Below are positions 34,822-44,525 of a DNA stretch of 64,000 nucleotides, piece by piece. The stretch's first letter is position 1. Each line of letters begins with the position of its first letter. The notes beneath the pieces are model-generated. The model saw only the letters and a program-made list of their open reading frames with translations, did no database searches and was not told where the DNA came from. Source of the DNA: Calditrichia bacterium (lineage in GTDB: Bacteria > Calditrichota > Calditrichia > Calditrichales > J004); contig JACKAO010000003.1 of the NCBI GenBank assembly GCA_020635035.1, forward strand, positions 310,001-374,000, in the 5' to 3' direction. A program made the translations under genes and the position numbers.

Positions 34822-37800
34822 ATGATTAAAGGCACGGCAACCGCAACAATGATGGATGAATGGATTCTTGAAATTGGTGCCGGAAGCGGCTCGAAAACTG
34901 AAGCTGAAATTGACCAACTTGGTGAGAATTTTAATACTTTTTTAAGAGAATCTATAGAAAACTCAGAGAAAGCCTTTCTCCAAAAATGGAATAGAATCTC
35001 TGATTCCGCCCAGGGAAGCGATATGCTTCATTCTCTTGCGCTTCGCCTTGAACCCGAACTGTTTTTCAGGTTTGGGCAGCTTTTAATAAAAAAAATTCAA
35101 AAGTCCCAGGATGACAATATTATTTCTGCGATTCACTATTATTTAAACTTTTTGAGACAATCTTCCTTTTTAAAACAAATTTACGGGCAGGAACGCTGGG
35201 AACAGCTTACCCATCTTTTGATTCTGGAAAGCAATTTTACCTTGTTACATTTATTTCGGCAGCGTCTTTCCGAACACCCCCGGAAATCACTCTTTAAAGT
35301 TATTACAGCAAACAGTGTTACGGATTATAACTGGCAGACTATTGCACAAAAAGTTCAATCTTTTAAAAAAGGACTGCTTGCTTTAACCTGCAATGAAGAT
35401 GAAAAGCCAGCAAAAGTTGCTTTTCTTATGGAAAACAGTCTTGAGATGGCCTTGCTGGATCTGGCTTGTTTAACAGGCGGTATTGTTGATATAATGATTG
35501 CGGCTAATTCCGTTCCGCAGCATATCGATTTTATTTTAAACCAAACACGGGCAAAAATACTTTTGGTTTCCAATGATAAACAACTTGCAAAAGTAAAATC
35601 GATCCGGAAAAACCTTAAACATCTGGAAAAAGTCGTACTGTTGCGTGGCAGCAGTATTGAAGAGTGGGTAATATCTCTTAAAGAAATGCTTAAAGCCGGA
35701 GACGATATTGAAGACGACTTTGTTGAGCGTATAGAGCAGAAAATAAACATTAATAGTCTTGCCACAATTATGTATACAAGTGGCACGACCGGTGACCCCA
35801 AAGGTATAATGTTCTCACAAATGAATCTTGTTTATAAAAGATTCTGCCGGGCAATGGCGTTGCCGGAAATAGGCTCGCATGACCGATTTCTGTCTTTTCT
35901 CCCATTGTTTCATACATTCGGCCGTTACCTGGAGATGCTTGGTGCTATATTCTGGGGTGCGGAATATTGTTTCATGGAGAATCCTGCAATGGAAACCATG
36001 CTGGATAATATGAAACGGGTAAAGCCTACCGTATTTATCAGTATTCCCAAAAAGTGGTATGAATTATATAATGCTGTAACAAGCCGGGTGGATATTGAGT
36101 TTGATGATCCGGATGATATCCGTCAGGCGGTGAAATCTGTTAGTGGCGGAAAACTTAAATGGGGGCTTTCTGCCGCAGGATTCCTGGAGCCGGATATTTT
36201 CAGATTTTTCCAGGCAAACGGTGTTGAATTACTAAGCGGTTTTGGTATGACCGAAGCAACAGGCGGTATAACCATGACCCCCCCGGGACAATATATTGAG
36301 AACTCTTTGGGCAAACCTTTGCCGGGAATAGAAGTTAAGCTTGGTGATGACGGTGAAATGCTTATTCGCGGTCCGTATGTAATGATTTCTTACTATGATG
36401 GCAATGATGACGTAGAAAAGGATCCGGAATACTGGATGCCGACCGGGGACATAATGAAAACCGATAGTAACGGTTTTTATGAAATCATTGATCGTAAGAA
36501 AGAAATATACAAAAATATAAAAGGTGAGACGATTGCTCCGCAAAAGATTGAAAATTATTTCCGCGATTTTGAATATGTAAAACAGGTCTTTCTGGTCGGT
36601 GACCATAAACAGTACAATACTGTGCTTATTTACCCAGATCCCGAAAAAGAAATTGTGCAGCAAATGAATCCCCAGGAAAAACAGGATTACTTTTCAACCT
36701 TTGTTGTAACAGTCAATAAATTTCTGGCACCTTTCGAACGTATAATTGATTTTCGTTTGATCGATCGGCCGTTCACCGAAAAAGATGGTGAGTTAACGCC
36801 AAAAGGCACTTACAAGCGTCGAATTATCGAACGTAATTTTGATACAATCATCCAGACCATGTACAGTACCAATTATATCAGCCTGAGCTGGATAAATCGG
36901 GAAATCCGTATTCCAAACTGGTTCTTGCGTGAAAAAGGATGCCTTACTCATGATATTTCTGTTGAAAAAGACGGGCTTTATATTGAGAAGTATAAGCAAC
37001 ATCTGAATATTAAAAGTGATTCTAAAAATAATACAAAAATAATAATCGGGAATTACGTCTATTATAATCCACTGGAATTTGTTGATTTTCAGATCATTTT
37101 AAATAATCCGTTATACTGGCTTGGAAATTTTGATATAGTAACATTTACAGGCAGTTCAATCTATCAGTGGTACCGGTTGGATACGACCGACAACCGAATG
37201 CATTTTCACTCAATTGTTTCTTATCAAAAAGTACCGGATGACCTTATCCATAGATTCTATTCAATCTCGGAAGGTGAAGAGTATTCACTGGAAGGTTTAC
37301 ATCTTGCGGTATTAATGTTTCAGAGTGGCGAATATGAACTGCAGGAAAAAGCCGTTGCCTATATCAAGTTTATCCTTGCTGATGACAGTCTGCCGCTATT
37401 TAATTTAGCGCGAGATGTTGTATCCCGGCCGGGTCTTGCTGATGATACTGCGGCCAGGCGTTTATTGTTTACTGCCGGCCTGGGCTATTTTAACGGACAG
37501 GATTTTGAAAAATATCTGCTTTCTTACCTTCAAAGCGATATTAATATATTGGGTGAAAAAACAATTCCGCAGATCGTAAAACTTGCCAAAGGTGATGAAA
37601 ACCTGATGGCTATTTACCGCGTTCTTAAGCAGGAGATCAATAAACTGAACGGGCAGAAAATGCCGGAGCACAGTGTTATCCCTGCTTTGTTTGATTTAAT
37701 GGCGGAATATGGTATCCATCACCCGATACGTTATAAAAAAATTCGCCAGCTGATTGTGCGTTATCAGCTTTTTGAACATATGCCCGATCTTGTTGTAACA

Positions 37801-39612
37801 GCCCGTATTGCCCGGATAAAGCTGCTGAATGGATTCAGAGATTGGCTGGGAAGTAATCAACCGGTTGCTGTGGACGTTGAAACAGGACAGGAATATGAAT
37901 GGGTGGATGTTATTGCTTTTGAGAAAGAAATAAGCAATTCAGATAAGAATAAAATTTTAGCGGCAATTTCTGAAACTTCACTTGTACGCGAAGCCATCTT
38001 TCTTTTATCCAATGGCAGCATGGTTCGATTGTACGATATACCGCCCGGTGGTATGTGGGTCAGCCTGGTGGATGAATCGGACACGACATCTTTCTTCCGT
38101 GTTTCTGTACAGACCCGCTTTCAGGGCGCTTATGATTTTGTATTATGTCTGAACAGAAGACAGGAGCATGATCAGCTGAGAGACGAGATTAACTGGCTGA
38201 TTCACATCAGCACAGAGAAGAGCGGGGAAAATCTTGTTGATAACTTTGGCGGTTACTGGCAGGAATACCAGATGTGGACGAAAGAGTATTTCCCAAGTTT
38301 AGCTTTGAGCAAGTTTATTGAACGTGATTTTCGTAAACAGCGTGAAGAATCAGAAAAAAGATTATTTTTCCTTTGGCCGTTCTTTATCTGGTCTGCAACC
38401 TGGGCACATGTCCGTTTCTGGAAACGTACCGGTTACAAAACAGAGCTTAAGGATAAATCGACCAGGAACATTATTATACCAAGTCATGATTATCAAACGG
38501 GTATCAAGCTGATTTCCATCGAAGAAAGAATTAAATCCAAAGGAATTAAGCATCTCTTGCTGGATTTGTACGATCAGTTCATTCTTGCAACCCAAAACGA
38601 ACATAAGGTTTTAACTCAGGATTCAATCTGGTTTTACATCTTTTCAGCTGTTTTGCATAGTGAAGGAGAAGAAAAAGGCGTGGAGCTGGTCAACAGTATA
38701 ATCAGTGAAAACGGAAAAGATGAAATAGGCCGTGAAGCGGCGAAATACCTGGAAAATTATAACCGTTACGGATACCTGCCCAAGAGATTATATTTTGCCA
38801 TCCGCCGTTTTGAGCGCTGGAAAATTATTAATGATGATGCAGCCTTAAGCGCGCAGGCAAGATCACTTAACGAATTTTACGAAACATATCATCTGGCAGA
38901 CCTTGAGAAAGTCTATCCGGAAACCCGTACAAATTTCTTCCTGCACACAGTATTTGCCGATTCGGCTCCTGAAATTCGCAATGCGCTTCTGAATATTGTG
39001 CAGAAACAGCATGATGCAAACTACTCCCAGGAAGGTACGCTTGCATTGCTTTCAGTTTTACAAAAAGAGTTTGAATTAAATGAAAAAGAAGCATTCTTCC
39101 TGGCACGACTGAGCTATCCGCATCTTAAACCGACTGATACGGTTGAGTTTATCAGTACCCAGGCGGCAGGTGAGCAGGTGGCAGATGTGGTGATCAGATT
39201 GGAAGATTATGATGGTGAATACTATATGGTTCGGCGCCCGGTATCACCAAAAGAAATCTCCCGCCTACACCAGCTTTTTATGGAAGCACAATTACCTGTT
39301 AATTTCAGGCAGGAACACCGCTTTATGGTTGTGGTTTCAGAGCGTGGTCATATTATTGGCGGGCTGTTCTACAGTAATATTGATCCGCGAACGGTTTACA
39401 TGGAGAAAATTGTTGTATCGAACCGCTACCGCCGTAAAGGCATCAGCGAAGGATTAATGCATGAATTCTTTAATCGTATGCGTGGTGAACATGTTGAAAC
39501 AGTCACTACAGCTTTCTTAAGGCCGGAATATTTTTACAGGTTTGGATTTAAGGTGGAACGCAAATACAGCGGGTTGGTTAAGGATTTAAGGGTGCAGGAT
39601 TCGAAGGCTTAG
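34822..39612 (+). CDS. Acyl-CoA synthetase / helical region / GNAT acetyltransferase fusion
   Basis: 1596 residues from ATG 34822, chosen over an in-frame ATG at 34795 because GGGG precedes it. Residues 1-150 are helical and unassigned. A long-chain acyl-CoA synthetase (AMP-binding) module follows: the P-loop MYTSGTTGDPKG is at about 317-328, then 'LPLFHTFGRY', 'GFGMTEATGG', 'PTGDIM' and 'IDRKKEIYKN'. About 690-1440 is an alpha-rich region without a recognised domain, possibly HEAT-like. A GNAT domain sits at about 1490-1570 ('FMVVVSERGHIIGGLFY', 'MEKIVVSNRYRRKGISEGLM'). Known ligases make acyl-AMP and then acyl-CoA, and GNAT enzymes use acyl-CoA. The fusion could couple fatty-acid activation to acyl transfer. 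It is convergent with the TetR gene (2-nt gap). Confidence 0.8.
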   Translation: MIKGTATATMMDEWILEIGAGSGSKTEAEIDQLGENFNTFLRESIENSEKAFLQKWNRISDSAQGSDMLHSLALRLEPELFFRFGQLLIKKIQKSQDDNIISAIHYYLNFLRQSSFLKQIYGQERWEQLTHLLILESNFTLLHLFRQRLSEHPRKSLFKVITANSVTDYNWQTIAQKVQSFKKGLLALTCNEDEKPAKVAFLMENSLEMALLDLACLTGGIVDIMIAANSVPQHIDFILNQTRAKILLVSNDKQLAKVKSIRKNLKHLEKVVLLRGSSIEEWVISLKEMLKAGDDIEDDFVERIEQKININSLATIMYTSGTTGDPKGIMFSQMNLVYKRFCRAMALPEIGSHDRFLSFLPLFHTFGRYLEMLGAIFWGAEYCFMENPAMETMLDNMKRVKPTVFISIPKKWYELYNAVTSRVDIEFDDPDDIRQAVKSVSGGKLKWGLSAAGFLEPDIFRFFQANGVELLSGFGMTEATGGITMTPPGQYIENSLGKPLPGIEVKLGDDGEMLIRGPYVMISYYDGNDDVEKDPEYWMPTGDIMKTDSNGFYEIIDRKKEIYKNIKGETIAPQKIENYFRDFEYVKQVFLVGDHKQYNTVLIYPDPEKEIVQQMNPQEKQDYFSTFVVTVNKFLAPFERIIDFRLIDRPFTEKDGELTPKGTYKRRIIERNFDTIIQTMYSTNYISLSWINREIRIPNWFLREKGCLTHDISVEKDGLYIEKYKQHLNIKSDSKNNTKIIIGNYVYYNPLEFVDFQIILNNPLYWLGNFDIVTFTGSSIYQWYRLDTTDNRMHFHSIVSYQKVPDDLIHRFYSISEGEEYSLEGLHLAVLMFQSGEYELQEKAVAYIKFILADDSLPLFNLARDVVSRPGLADDTAARRLLFTAGLGYFNGQDFEKYLLSYLQSDINILGEKTIPQIVKLAKGDENLMAIYRVLKQEINKLNGQKMPEHSVIPALFDLMAEYGIHHPIRYKKIRQLIVRYQLFEHMPDLVVTARIARIKLLNGFRDWLGSNQPVAVDVETGQEYEWVDVIAFEKEISNSDKNKILAAISETSLVREAIFLLSNGSMVRLYDIPPGGMWVSLVDESDTTSFFRVSVQTRFQGAYDFVLCLNRRQEHDQLRDEINWLIHISTEKSGENLVDNFGGYWQEYQMWTKEYFPSLALSKFIERDFRKQREESEKRLFFLWPFFIWSATWAHVRFWKRTGYKTELKDKSTRNIIIPSHDYQTGIKLISIEERIKSKGIKHLLLDLYDQFILATQNEHKVLTQDSIWFYIFSAVLHSEGEEKGVELVNSIISENGKDEIGREAAKYLENYNRYGYLPKRLYFAIRRFERWKIINDDAALSAQARSLNEFYETYHLADLEKVYPETRTNFFLHTVFADSAPEIRNALLNIVQKQHDANYSQEGTLALLSVLQKEFELNEKEAFFLARLSYPHLKPTDTVEFISTQAAGEQVADVVIRLEDYDGEYYMVRRPVSPKEISRLHQLFMEAQLPVNFRQEHRFMVVVSERGHIIGGLFYSNIDPRTVYMEKIVVSNRYRRKGISEGLMHEFFNRMRGEHVETVTTAFLRPEYFYRFGFKVERKYSGLVKDLRVQDSKA

Positions 39613-39614
39613 TT

Positions 39615-40208
39615 TTACCATTTCAGGATTCCGTGTTTAATCTGATATTTTATACTTTCCCGCACTTTTTCTATTGGAAATAAATCGGGATGCATTGCCC
39701 ACTCGTTCAGTAAACAACGCAATCCGCCATGTACAAAAAACAAAAATACACGTCCGTCGATATGTGGATTTATAAAATCTTTTTGTAAACCATGTTCAAA
39801 GACCAGGGCAAAAGCTTTCAGATAATTTACATAATGCGCGTTCAGTGAATCATTATCACCGCGGATAACAGGGTTGTGCTCATTGAAAAAGACCAGTGCC
39901 AGATGCGGATTATCTGTAAATATATCAATTGTCTGATCAACCATAACATCGATTTTTTCCAATGGGTCAAGTTCCGAATTCTTTGATAATTCATACATTT
40001 CATCTGCCAGTCTTTGCCATATATTTTCAAGCAGGCTTACCAGTATCTGCTTTTTATTACTGAAGTGGTGGTAAATACTTTGTCTTGAGACATGCGCTTT
40101 TTCGGCAATATCCACTACAGTTGAAGCATTAAAACCTTTTTTAGCAAAAAGTTCAATGGCGGCATTCTGTATAGTCAGCTCTTCCTGATCTGCAATAGGA
40201 CTGGACAT
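39615..40208 (-). CDS. TetR-family transcriptional regulator
   Basis: 197 residues. An N-terminal helix-turn-helix of the TetR type covers about 10-58: 'AIELFAKKGFNASTVVDIAEKAHVSRQSIYHHFSNKKQIL'. A helical ligand-binding C-terminus follows. TetR regulators near acyl-CoA ligases are often repressors of fatty-acid genes that release DNA on binding acyl-CoA. The gene is tail-to-tail with the ligase-GNAT fusion (2 nt), with 292 nt to the divergent lectin-domain gene. That gap contains a perfect 8-bp inverted repeat (40445-40468) as a possible operator. The ligand is not determinable. Confidence 0.88.
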   Translation of the reverse strand: MSSPIADQEELTIQNAAIELFAKKGFNASTVVDIAEKAHVSRQSIYHHFSNKKQILVSLLENIWQRLADEMYELSKNSELDPLEKIDVMVDQTIDIFTDNPHLALVFFNEHNPVIRGDNDSLNAHYVNYLKAFALVFEHGLQKDFINPHIDGRVFLFFVHGGLRCLLNEWAMHPDLFPIEKVRESIKYQIKHGILKW

Positions 40209-40444
40209 GTTATACCTTTAGTTTTTATAACACAGGTTTATCGGGTTATTTAGTGCAAGATTTAGAAAAACGAGTTTAAAATAGGGCGTAGCCAGAATAA
40301 AAAACTTGTTTCAGAACACAAACTACTAAAAATGAAATCCTGTTTTTGAATAGAAAAATGTCTGTATTTCTATGGATTCTGATATTCTATCTATTTGAAA
40401 AACATCTTTTCTGTTTACAAACCATTTGCTTTTTCATAGAATTA

Positions 40445-40468
40445 TTGACTGGATTTAACACCAGTCAA
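40445..40468. promoter_or_regulatory. Perfect inverted repeat, candidate TetR operator
   Basis: TTGACTGG (40445-40452) and CCAGTCAA (40461-40468) are perfectly complementary with an 8-nt spacer. The site lies 32 nt before the lectin-domain gene in the intergenic region shared with the TetR gene. Length and symmetry suit a TetR-type operator. The rest of the 292-nt gap shows nothing I recognise. Confidence 0.4.
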
Positions 40469-40500
40469 ATCAATCAGGATATATTAAAAGGGATTCTTAA

Positions 40501-42159
40501 ATGAAGAAAATAACGCACTTTTCATTCTATCTAATCGTATTACTTTTTAGTTCCTGGGTTTACAGCCAGAACTGTGCCGACTCAATAAATATTTATACAT
40601 TTACTTATAAAGGGAAAAAGTATGAAGTTGTAAAAGAAAACAAAACATGGGCAGATGCAGCAGCATGCGCCGATGCACGAGGCGGCATACTCGCGCATAT
40701 CAATTCGCAGGAAGAGATGGACAGCATTTTTTATTATGTGAATTTAGCAGGTATATCGACTTCGCAGACAAAAGCTCCTGATGGCGGGAATGCTTCATAT
40801 ATATGGCTCGGTGGAAACGATCTTATTGAAGAAGGCAAATGGGTCTGGGATGGAAGCAATTATGGTATGGGTGTTCAATTCTGGCAGGGGACCAATCTTG
40901 GAAGTCCTGTGGACAGCCTTTATAGTAATTGGGGTAATGAACCTGATAATTTCAGCGATCAGGATGGGCTGGGACTGGCATTAACAAACTGGCCGCGTGG
41001 AACGGCAGGTCAGTGGAATGATGTGAATGCAGCTAATCAGCTTTATTATCTTATAGAATATGATCATTCAACAGTACACCTTGAAAAAGTTGAGTATTCT
41101 TATCATGAAAAAGTACTAAAAATACATCTCAATTTGAAGATGAATTACGATTCGCTGCAGGTCACATTAAATAGTATATATCAGCAGACTTTTTTCAATC
41201 TGTCAATACAGGATTCCGTTTTATCTTTCCCGATTACGTTTGATATATCCCGGAATATTGATGTCAGAATTTTCGCATATAAGGATAGTATTAAAGCCCT
41301 TTCAAAAAGTATCAGTCACGAAGTTTATTCTTTTCAAAACCCGCAAAACAGTTATATGACCGATTTCGAAAACAGCCCGCAAACAGACTTTATAGGTGAC
41401 GGATTTAACATTGAAAAATTTTTTGGATTCCGAAATATTGCAATTCATTCGCAGCATACCTATCCGGAAGGGACGGATTATACTTTTACTCTTATTAAGC
41501 CAATTATTGTAAGTCACTCTGATTCCAGAATGATATATTCTGATGTTGCACTGGTGGAACCGGGAGAAGAAGGCTCTGTTTTTGGAGATGAAAATTTTAA
41601 AGATTATGTAATTGTTGAAGCAACAAAAACCGGCGATTCCTGGCTGCCATTGGCAGATGGTTATGATGCACGCTATTCCTCTGTGTGGGAAAATGCATTC
41701 AGTAACGGAGGCACGTACAGAAATATGTTTGTTTCGCATACCATTGATCTGGGGTCGGTTTTTAATGCAGGGGATACAATCCTGATTCGTTTTCGTTTTT
41801 ATTCAGATCAGGAAATTACTGGTTGGGGATGGGTGATTGACAGTCTGCAGATTCAGGATCTTACGCTTGCAATAGATAAACCTGAAATGGGAATAAAAGG
41901 TTTTGATTTAAAGCAAAACTACCCTAATCCTTTTAATCCTGTTACAATAGTAACTATGCATCTGGCTGAGCCTGGTATGGTTAAGCTTTCTGTTTTTGAT
42001 ATTCAGGGCAGACTTGTCAGCAGGCTTGTTGAAAAAAGATATAATCCCGGTATATATACAGTTGAGTGGAATGCAACAGAATTAGCCAGTGGTGTTTATT
42101 ACCTGCTGATGGAAGCGGGCGGAAAAACATTTATCAAAAAAAGTATTTTGCTGAAGTGA
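40501..42159 (+). CDS. C-type lectin-domain protein with T9SS sorting domain
   Basis: 552 residues. After a signal peptide (about 1-22) a C-type lectin-like domain spans about 27-185. It has the WADAAACADARGGILAHINSQEE helix, 'YIWLGGNDLIEEGKWVWDG' and 'YSNWGNEPDNFSDQDGLGL' (the WND-type core with the EPD motif). A beta-rich central region (about 190-285) and a jelly-roll-like module with MTDFENSPQTDF (about 290-460) follow. A type A T9SS sorting domain begins at about 468 (LKQNYPNPFNPVTIVTMHL) and ends GVYYLLMEAGGKTF. It should be exported by the type IX pathway and shown on the surface, where the lectin-like fold probably binds carbohydrate or protein; EPN/EPD-type motifs suggest calcium-dependent sugar binding. 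It is followed by a terminator at 42174. Confidence 0.88.
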   Translation: MKKITHFSFYLIVLLFSSWVYSQNCADSINIYTFTYKGKKYEVVKENKTWADAAACADARGGILAHINSQEEMDSIFYYVNLAGISTSQTKAPDGGNASYIWLGGNDLIEEGKWVWDGSNYGMGVQFWQGTNLGSPVDSLYSNWGNEPDNFSDQDGLGLALTNWPRGTAGQWNDVNAANQLYYLIEYDHSTVHLEKVEYSYHEKVLKIHLNLKMNYDSLQVTLNSIYQQTFFNLSIQDSVLSFPITFDISRNIDVRIFAYKDSIKALSKSISHEVYSFQNPQNSYMTDFENSPQTDFIGDGFNIEKFFGFRNIAIHSQHTYPEGTDYTFTLIKPIIVSHSDSRMIYSDVALVEPGEEGSVFGDENFKDYVIVEATKTGDSWLPLADGYDARYSSVWENAFSNGGTYRNMFVSHTIDLGSVFNAGDTILIRFRFYSDQEITGWGWVIDSLQIQDLTLAIDKPEMGIKGFDLKQNYPNPFNPVTIVTMHLAEPGMVKLSVFDIQGRLVSRLVEKRYNPGIYTVEWNATELASGVYYLLMEAGGKTFIKKSILLK

Positions 42160-42173
42160 TTGAAGAATAAAAA

Positions 42174-42204
42174 AGGACAGGCTGTTTTAAAGCAGTCCTG
42201 TCCT
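42174..42204. terminator. Bidirectional hairpin terminator
   Basis: AGGACAGG (42174-42181) pairs with CCTGTCCT (42197-42204), and an inner CTG/CAG extends the stem with one bulged T. A A-rich run precedes it and TAATAATTTTTC follows. It lies between the convergent lectin-domain gene and pepF. Confidence 0.75.
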
Positions 42205-42229
42205 AATAATTTTTCAAAAGTTTATAGAA

Positions 42230-44113
42230 TTACAATCCTTTTTTCTTCATAATTTTTTCAAGTTCATCCATTGCCCAGTTCATGCGGCTCATTGTTTTAT
42301 CAAAAGGCACGGGACCGGTCATATCCACTCCGGCGTCTTTCAGCAATTCGATCGGGTATTTTGAACCGCCGGCTGACAAAAATGCCAGATATTTTTCACG
42401 GGCACCCGGTTCATTCTTAAGGATGCCTTCAGCAAGAGCTGTTGAAGCTGTAAAAGATGTAGAATACTGATAAACATAATAATTGTAATAAAAGTGCGGT
42501 ATGTATGCCCATTCTACATTTATATATTCCGGTACAACGCAAACACCTTTATCATGTCCATAATACGTGTGTACAATATCTTTATATAATTCAGTCATGG
42601 AATCCCCGGTGATCTGCCCGCCATTTTCTGCCATTTCATGCATGCGCAACTCAAACTCGGCAAATTGTGTCTGGCGGAAGAATGTACCTTTTACACCGTC
42701 CAGATAATTCATCAAAAGGTTTATCTTTAAATCATCATCCGTTGTGTTTTTGTACATCTGATCAAACAGCAGCGCTTCATTCAGTGTGGACGCCACTTCT
42801 GCCACAAAGATCGGGTAAAGTGCGTTTTGGAAGGGCTGGTTTTTGTTGGACAGGTAACTCTGCATGGTATGGCCAAGTTCATGTACCAAAGTCGAAACAT
42901 CGCTGTACAAACCATTGTAATTAAGCAGAATATAGGGATGAACATCATAAGCACTACCGGATGAATAGGCTCCGGAACGCTTGCCGGGTGTCGGGTAAAC
43001 GTCTATCCAGCGGTTATCAAATGCTTCCTTAACAGTACCCACATATTCTTTACCCAGCGGTTTTAGGGAAGCCAAAACGACTTCCTGCGCCTGATCGTAA
43101 TCGTATTCCAGGTTTATACCTTTTACTGCCGGAGCATAAAGATCATAATAATACAGGGTATCCAATCCCATTAGTCGTCTTTTCAGATCGAGATAACGAT
43201 GGAAATAGGATAGATTCTTGTTAACATTTTCTACAAGTGAATGATAAACAGCGACTGGAATGTTGTTTGCATCCAGGGCTCGTTCAAGAGTGCTGTTGTA
43301 ATTTCTAACCTTGCTGTAGAACATGTGCGACTGTACGTTGCCGTTCATTTGTGTACCAAAAGTGCGCTGAAATTCACTGAATTTATTAAAGAAAGCTTCA
43401 AATACAATCTTGCGGTCTTCACGGTTTTCTACAGCTCTGTAACGTCCAAAACCTGCCTGGTCAACAAGAACATTTTCACCGTTTGTTAAGGTTACAGATG
43501 GGTAAGGCATATCGGCATTTTTAAATATACTGTAAATGGAACCGGCCGTACCGCTTATTAAACCTGCCTGAGCAATAATTTTTTCTTCTTTATCGGAAAG
43601 GCTGTGCTCCTTACTCCGCAAAAGATCATAAAGATAAAAACGATATACTTCCAGCTTTGGTTCGCTTGCCAGGAAAGCATCAATTTTTGCTTTATCCATG
43701 GTCAGTATTTCCGGATCGACAAATGATGATTTTGATGCGAAATCAGTAAATAACTGGTTCATATCCTGCGACATTGCCAAATATTTGGAATCTCGGGTAT
43801 CAAGATCGGATTTTTTACCGGCGTAGGATGAAAGCCGCAGCATTTCTTTGTAAATATCGGTTTGGTAATCCAGGCAGCTTAATAAATCCTGGGCAGAGTT
43901 TGTGAGTTTTCCCTTAAATTGTTCAATACCGTCAAACTTATCTTTGGTTTGCTGTTTTGCTTTGGCATAGGCTTCTTCCGATGGATAAAGAGCCGTCAGA
44001 TCCCATTTGTAATCATCCTTAATTTCGGTGCGGTCGCGGGTCTGTGCTGTTAGCGATGAGCCAAATAGCATCATCAGGGAGATTAGAGCAAAAAACGAAG
44101 TAATTTTCTTCAT
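42230..44113 (-). CDS. pepF: Oligoendopeptidase F (M3 family)
   Basis: 627 residues, typical for PepF of the M3B family, but with an N-terminal export signal (about 1-23, ending LTAQ), so it is probably periplasmic or lipid-free secreted. The zinc-binding motif HELGH starts at His411 (VHELGHTMQSYL), and a downstream glutamate ligand is expected in 'VAEVASTLNEALL' (about 436-448). The C-terminal block 'YQYSTSFTASTALAEGIL' and 'FLSAGGSKYPIELLKDAGVDM' are hallmarks of the family. The enzyme cleaves peptides of about 7-17 residues. It stands alone on the minus strand, with a 412-nt divergent gap upstream. Confidence 0.9.
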   Translation of the reverse strand: MKKITSFFALISLMMLFGSSLTAQTRDRTEIKDDYKWDLTALYPSEEAYAKAKQQTKDKFDGIEQFKGKLTNSAQDLLSCLDYQTDIYKEMLRLSSYAGKKSDLDTRDSKYLAMSQDMNQLFTDFASKSSFVDPEILTMDKAKIDAFLASEPKLEVYRFYLYDLLRSKEHSLSDKEEKIIAQAGLISGTAGSIYSIFKNADMPYPSVTLTNGENVLVDQAGFGRYRAVENREDRKIVFEAFFNKFSEFQRTFGTQMNGNVQSHMFYSKVRNYNSTLERALDANNIPVAVYHSLVENVNKNLSYFHRYLDLKRRLMGLDTLYYYDLYAPAVKGINLEYDYDQAQEVVLASLKPLGKEYVGTVKEAFDNRWIDVYPTPGKRSGAYSSGSAYDVHPYILLNYNGLYSDVSTLVHELGHTMQSYLSNKNQPFQNALYPIFVAEVASTLNEALLFDQMYKNTTDDDLKINLLMNYLDGVKGTFFRQTQFAEFELRMHEMAENGGQITGDSMTELYKDIVHTYYGHDKGVCVVPEYINVEWAYIPHFYYNYYVYQYSTSFTASTALAEGILKNEPGAREKYLAFLSAGGSKYPIELLKDAGVDMTGPVPFDKTMSRMNWAMDELEKIMKKKGL

Positions 44114-44525
44114 AATAACCTCTATTGGTGAGTGATTGTTTTATTTGATTTAACAATTAAAATTATAAATATTTTTCTGCCGATGGTATGGTAAAAAATT
44201 AAAATATTGATTTAATTGGGAAATATTTTTTTAGACGTAATTCTTTTTAAAATGATGCAGAATTGTTTAAATAAATCTGCAATTTCTTTTTAATTATTAA
44301 AAAAGCTAACCGCGATCTATTATTAATTCTTAATCAAAGTATTTTATGATAAGTAAAAGCTGGTTGTGCAAAGAGTCGAATATCATGATAGGCAGATTGC
44401 TAAGTTTGCTTCTATCTCGTATGTTCGGTCTGCATCAATTTTTTGGTTATGTTCAATAAAACAATGAAGAATTGAAAAATGAAATAGATGATTATGACTT
44501 TAATTAGCATATAAGGAAAAAAATC
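44114..44525. other. 412-nt AT-rich divergent intergenic region
   Basis: This gap separates the starts of pepF (-) and the SDR gene (+) and must hold both promoters. It is very AT-rich with no open frame worth noting. I found no tRNA, repeat, clear -35/-10 pair or strong hairpin in it. Confidence 0.6.

Noticed and set aside
35355..35801. A 148-codon antisense open frame inside the ligase-acetyltransferase gene, and similar antisense frames at 33345-33737, 36232-36663 and 41302-41739
   Set aside because: They lie opposite strongly supported genes, have no family resemblance or ribosome binding site, and are Cys/Ile/Ser-rich mirror frames typical of chance.
44114..44525. A tRNA or small RNA gene in the 412-nt gap
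   Set aside because: No cloverleaf-like pairing or GTTCGAATC-type T-arm is present, and the sequence is simply AT-rich.
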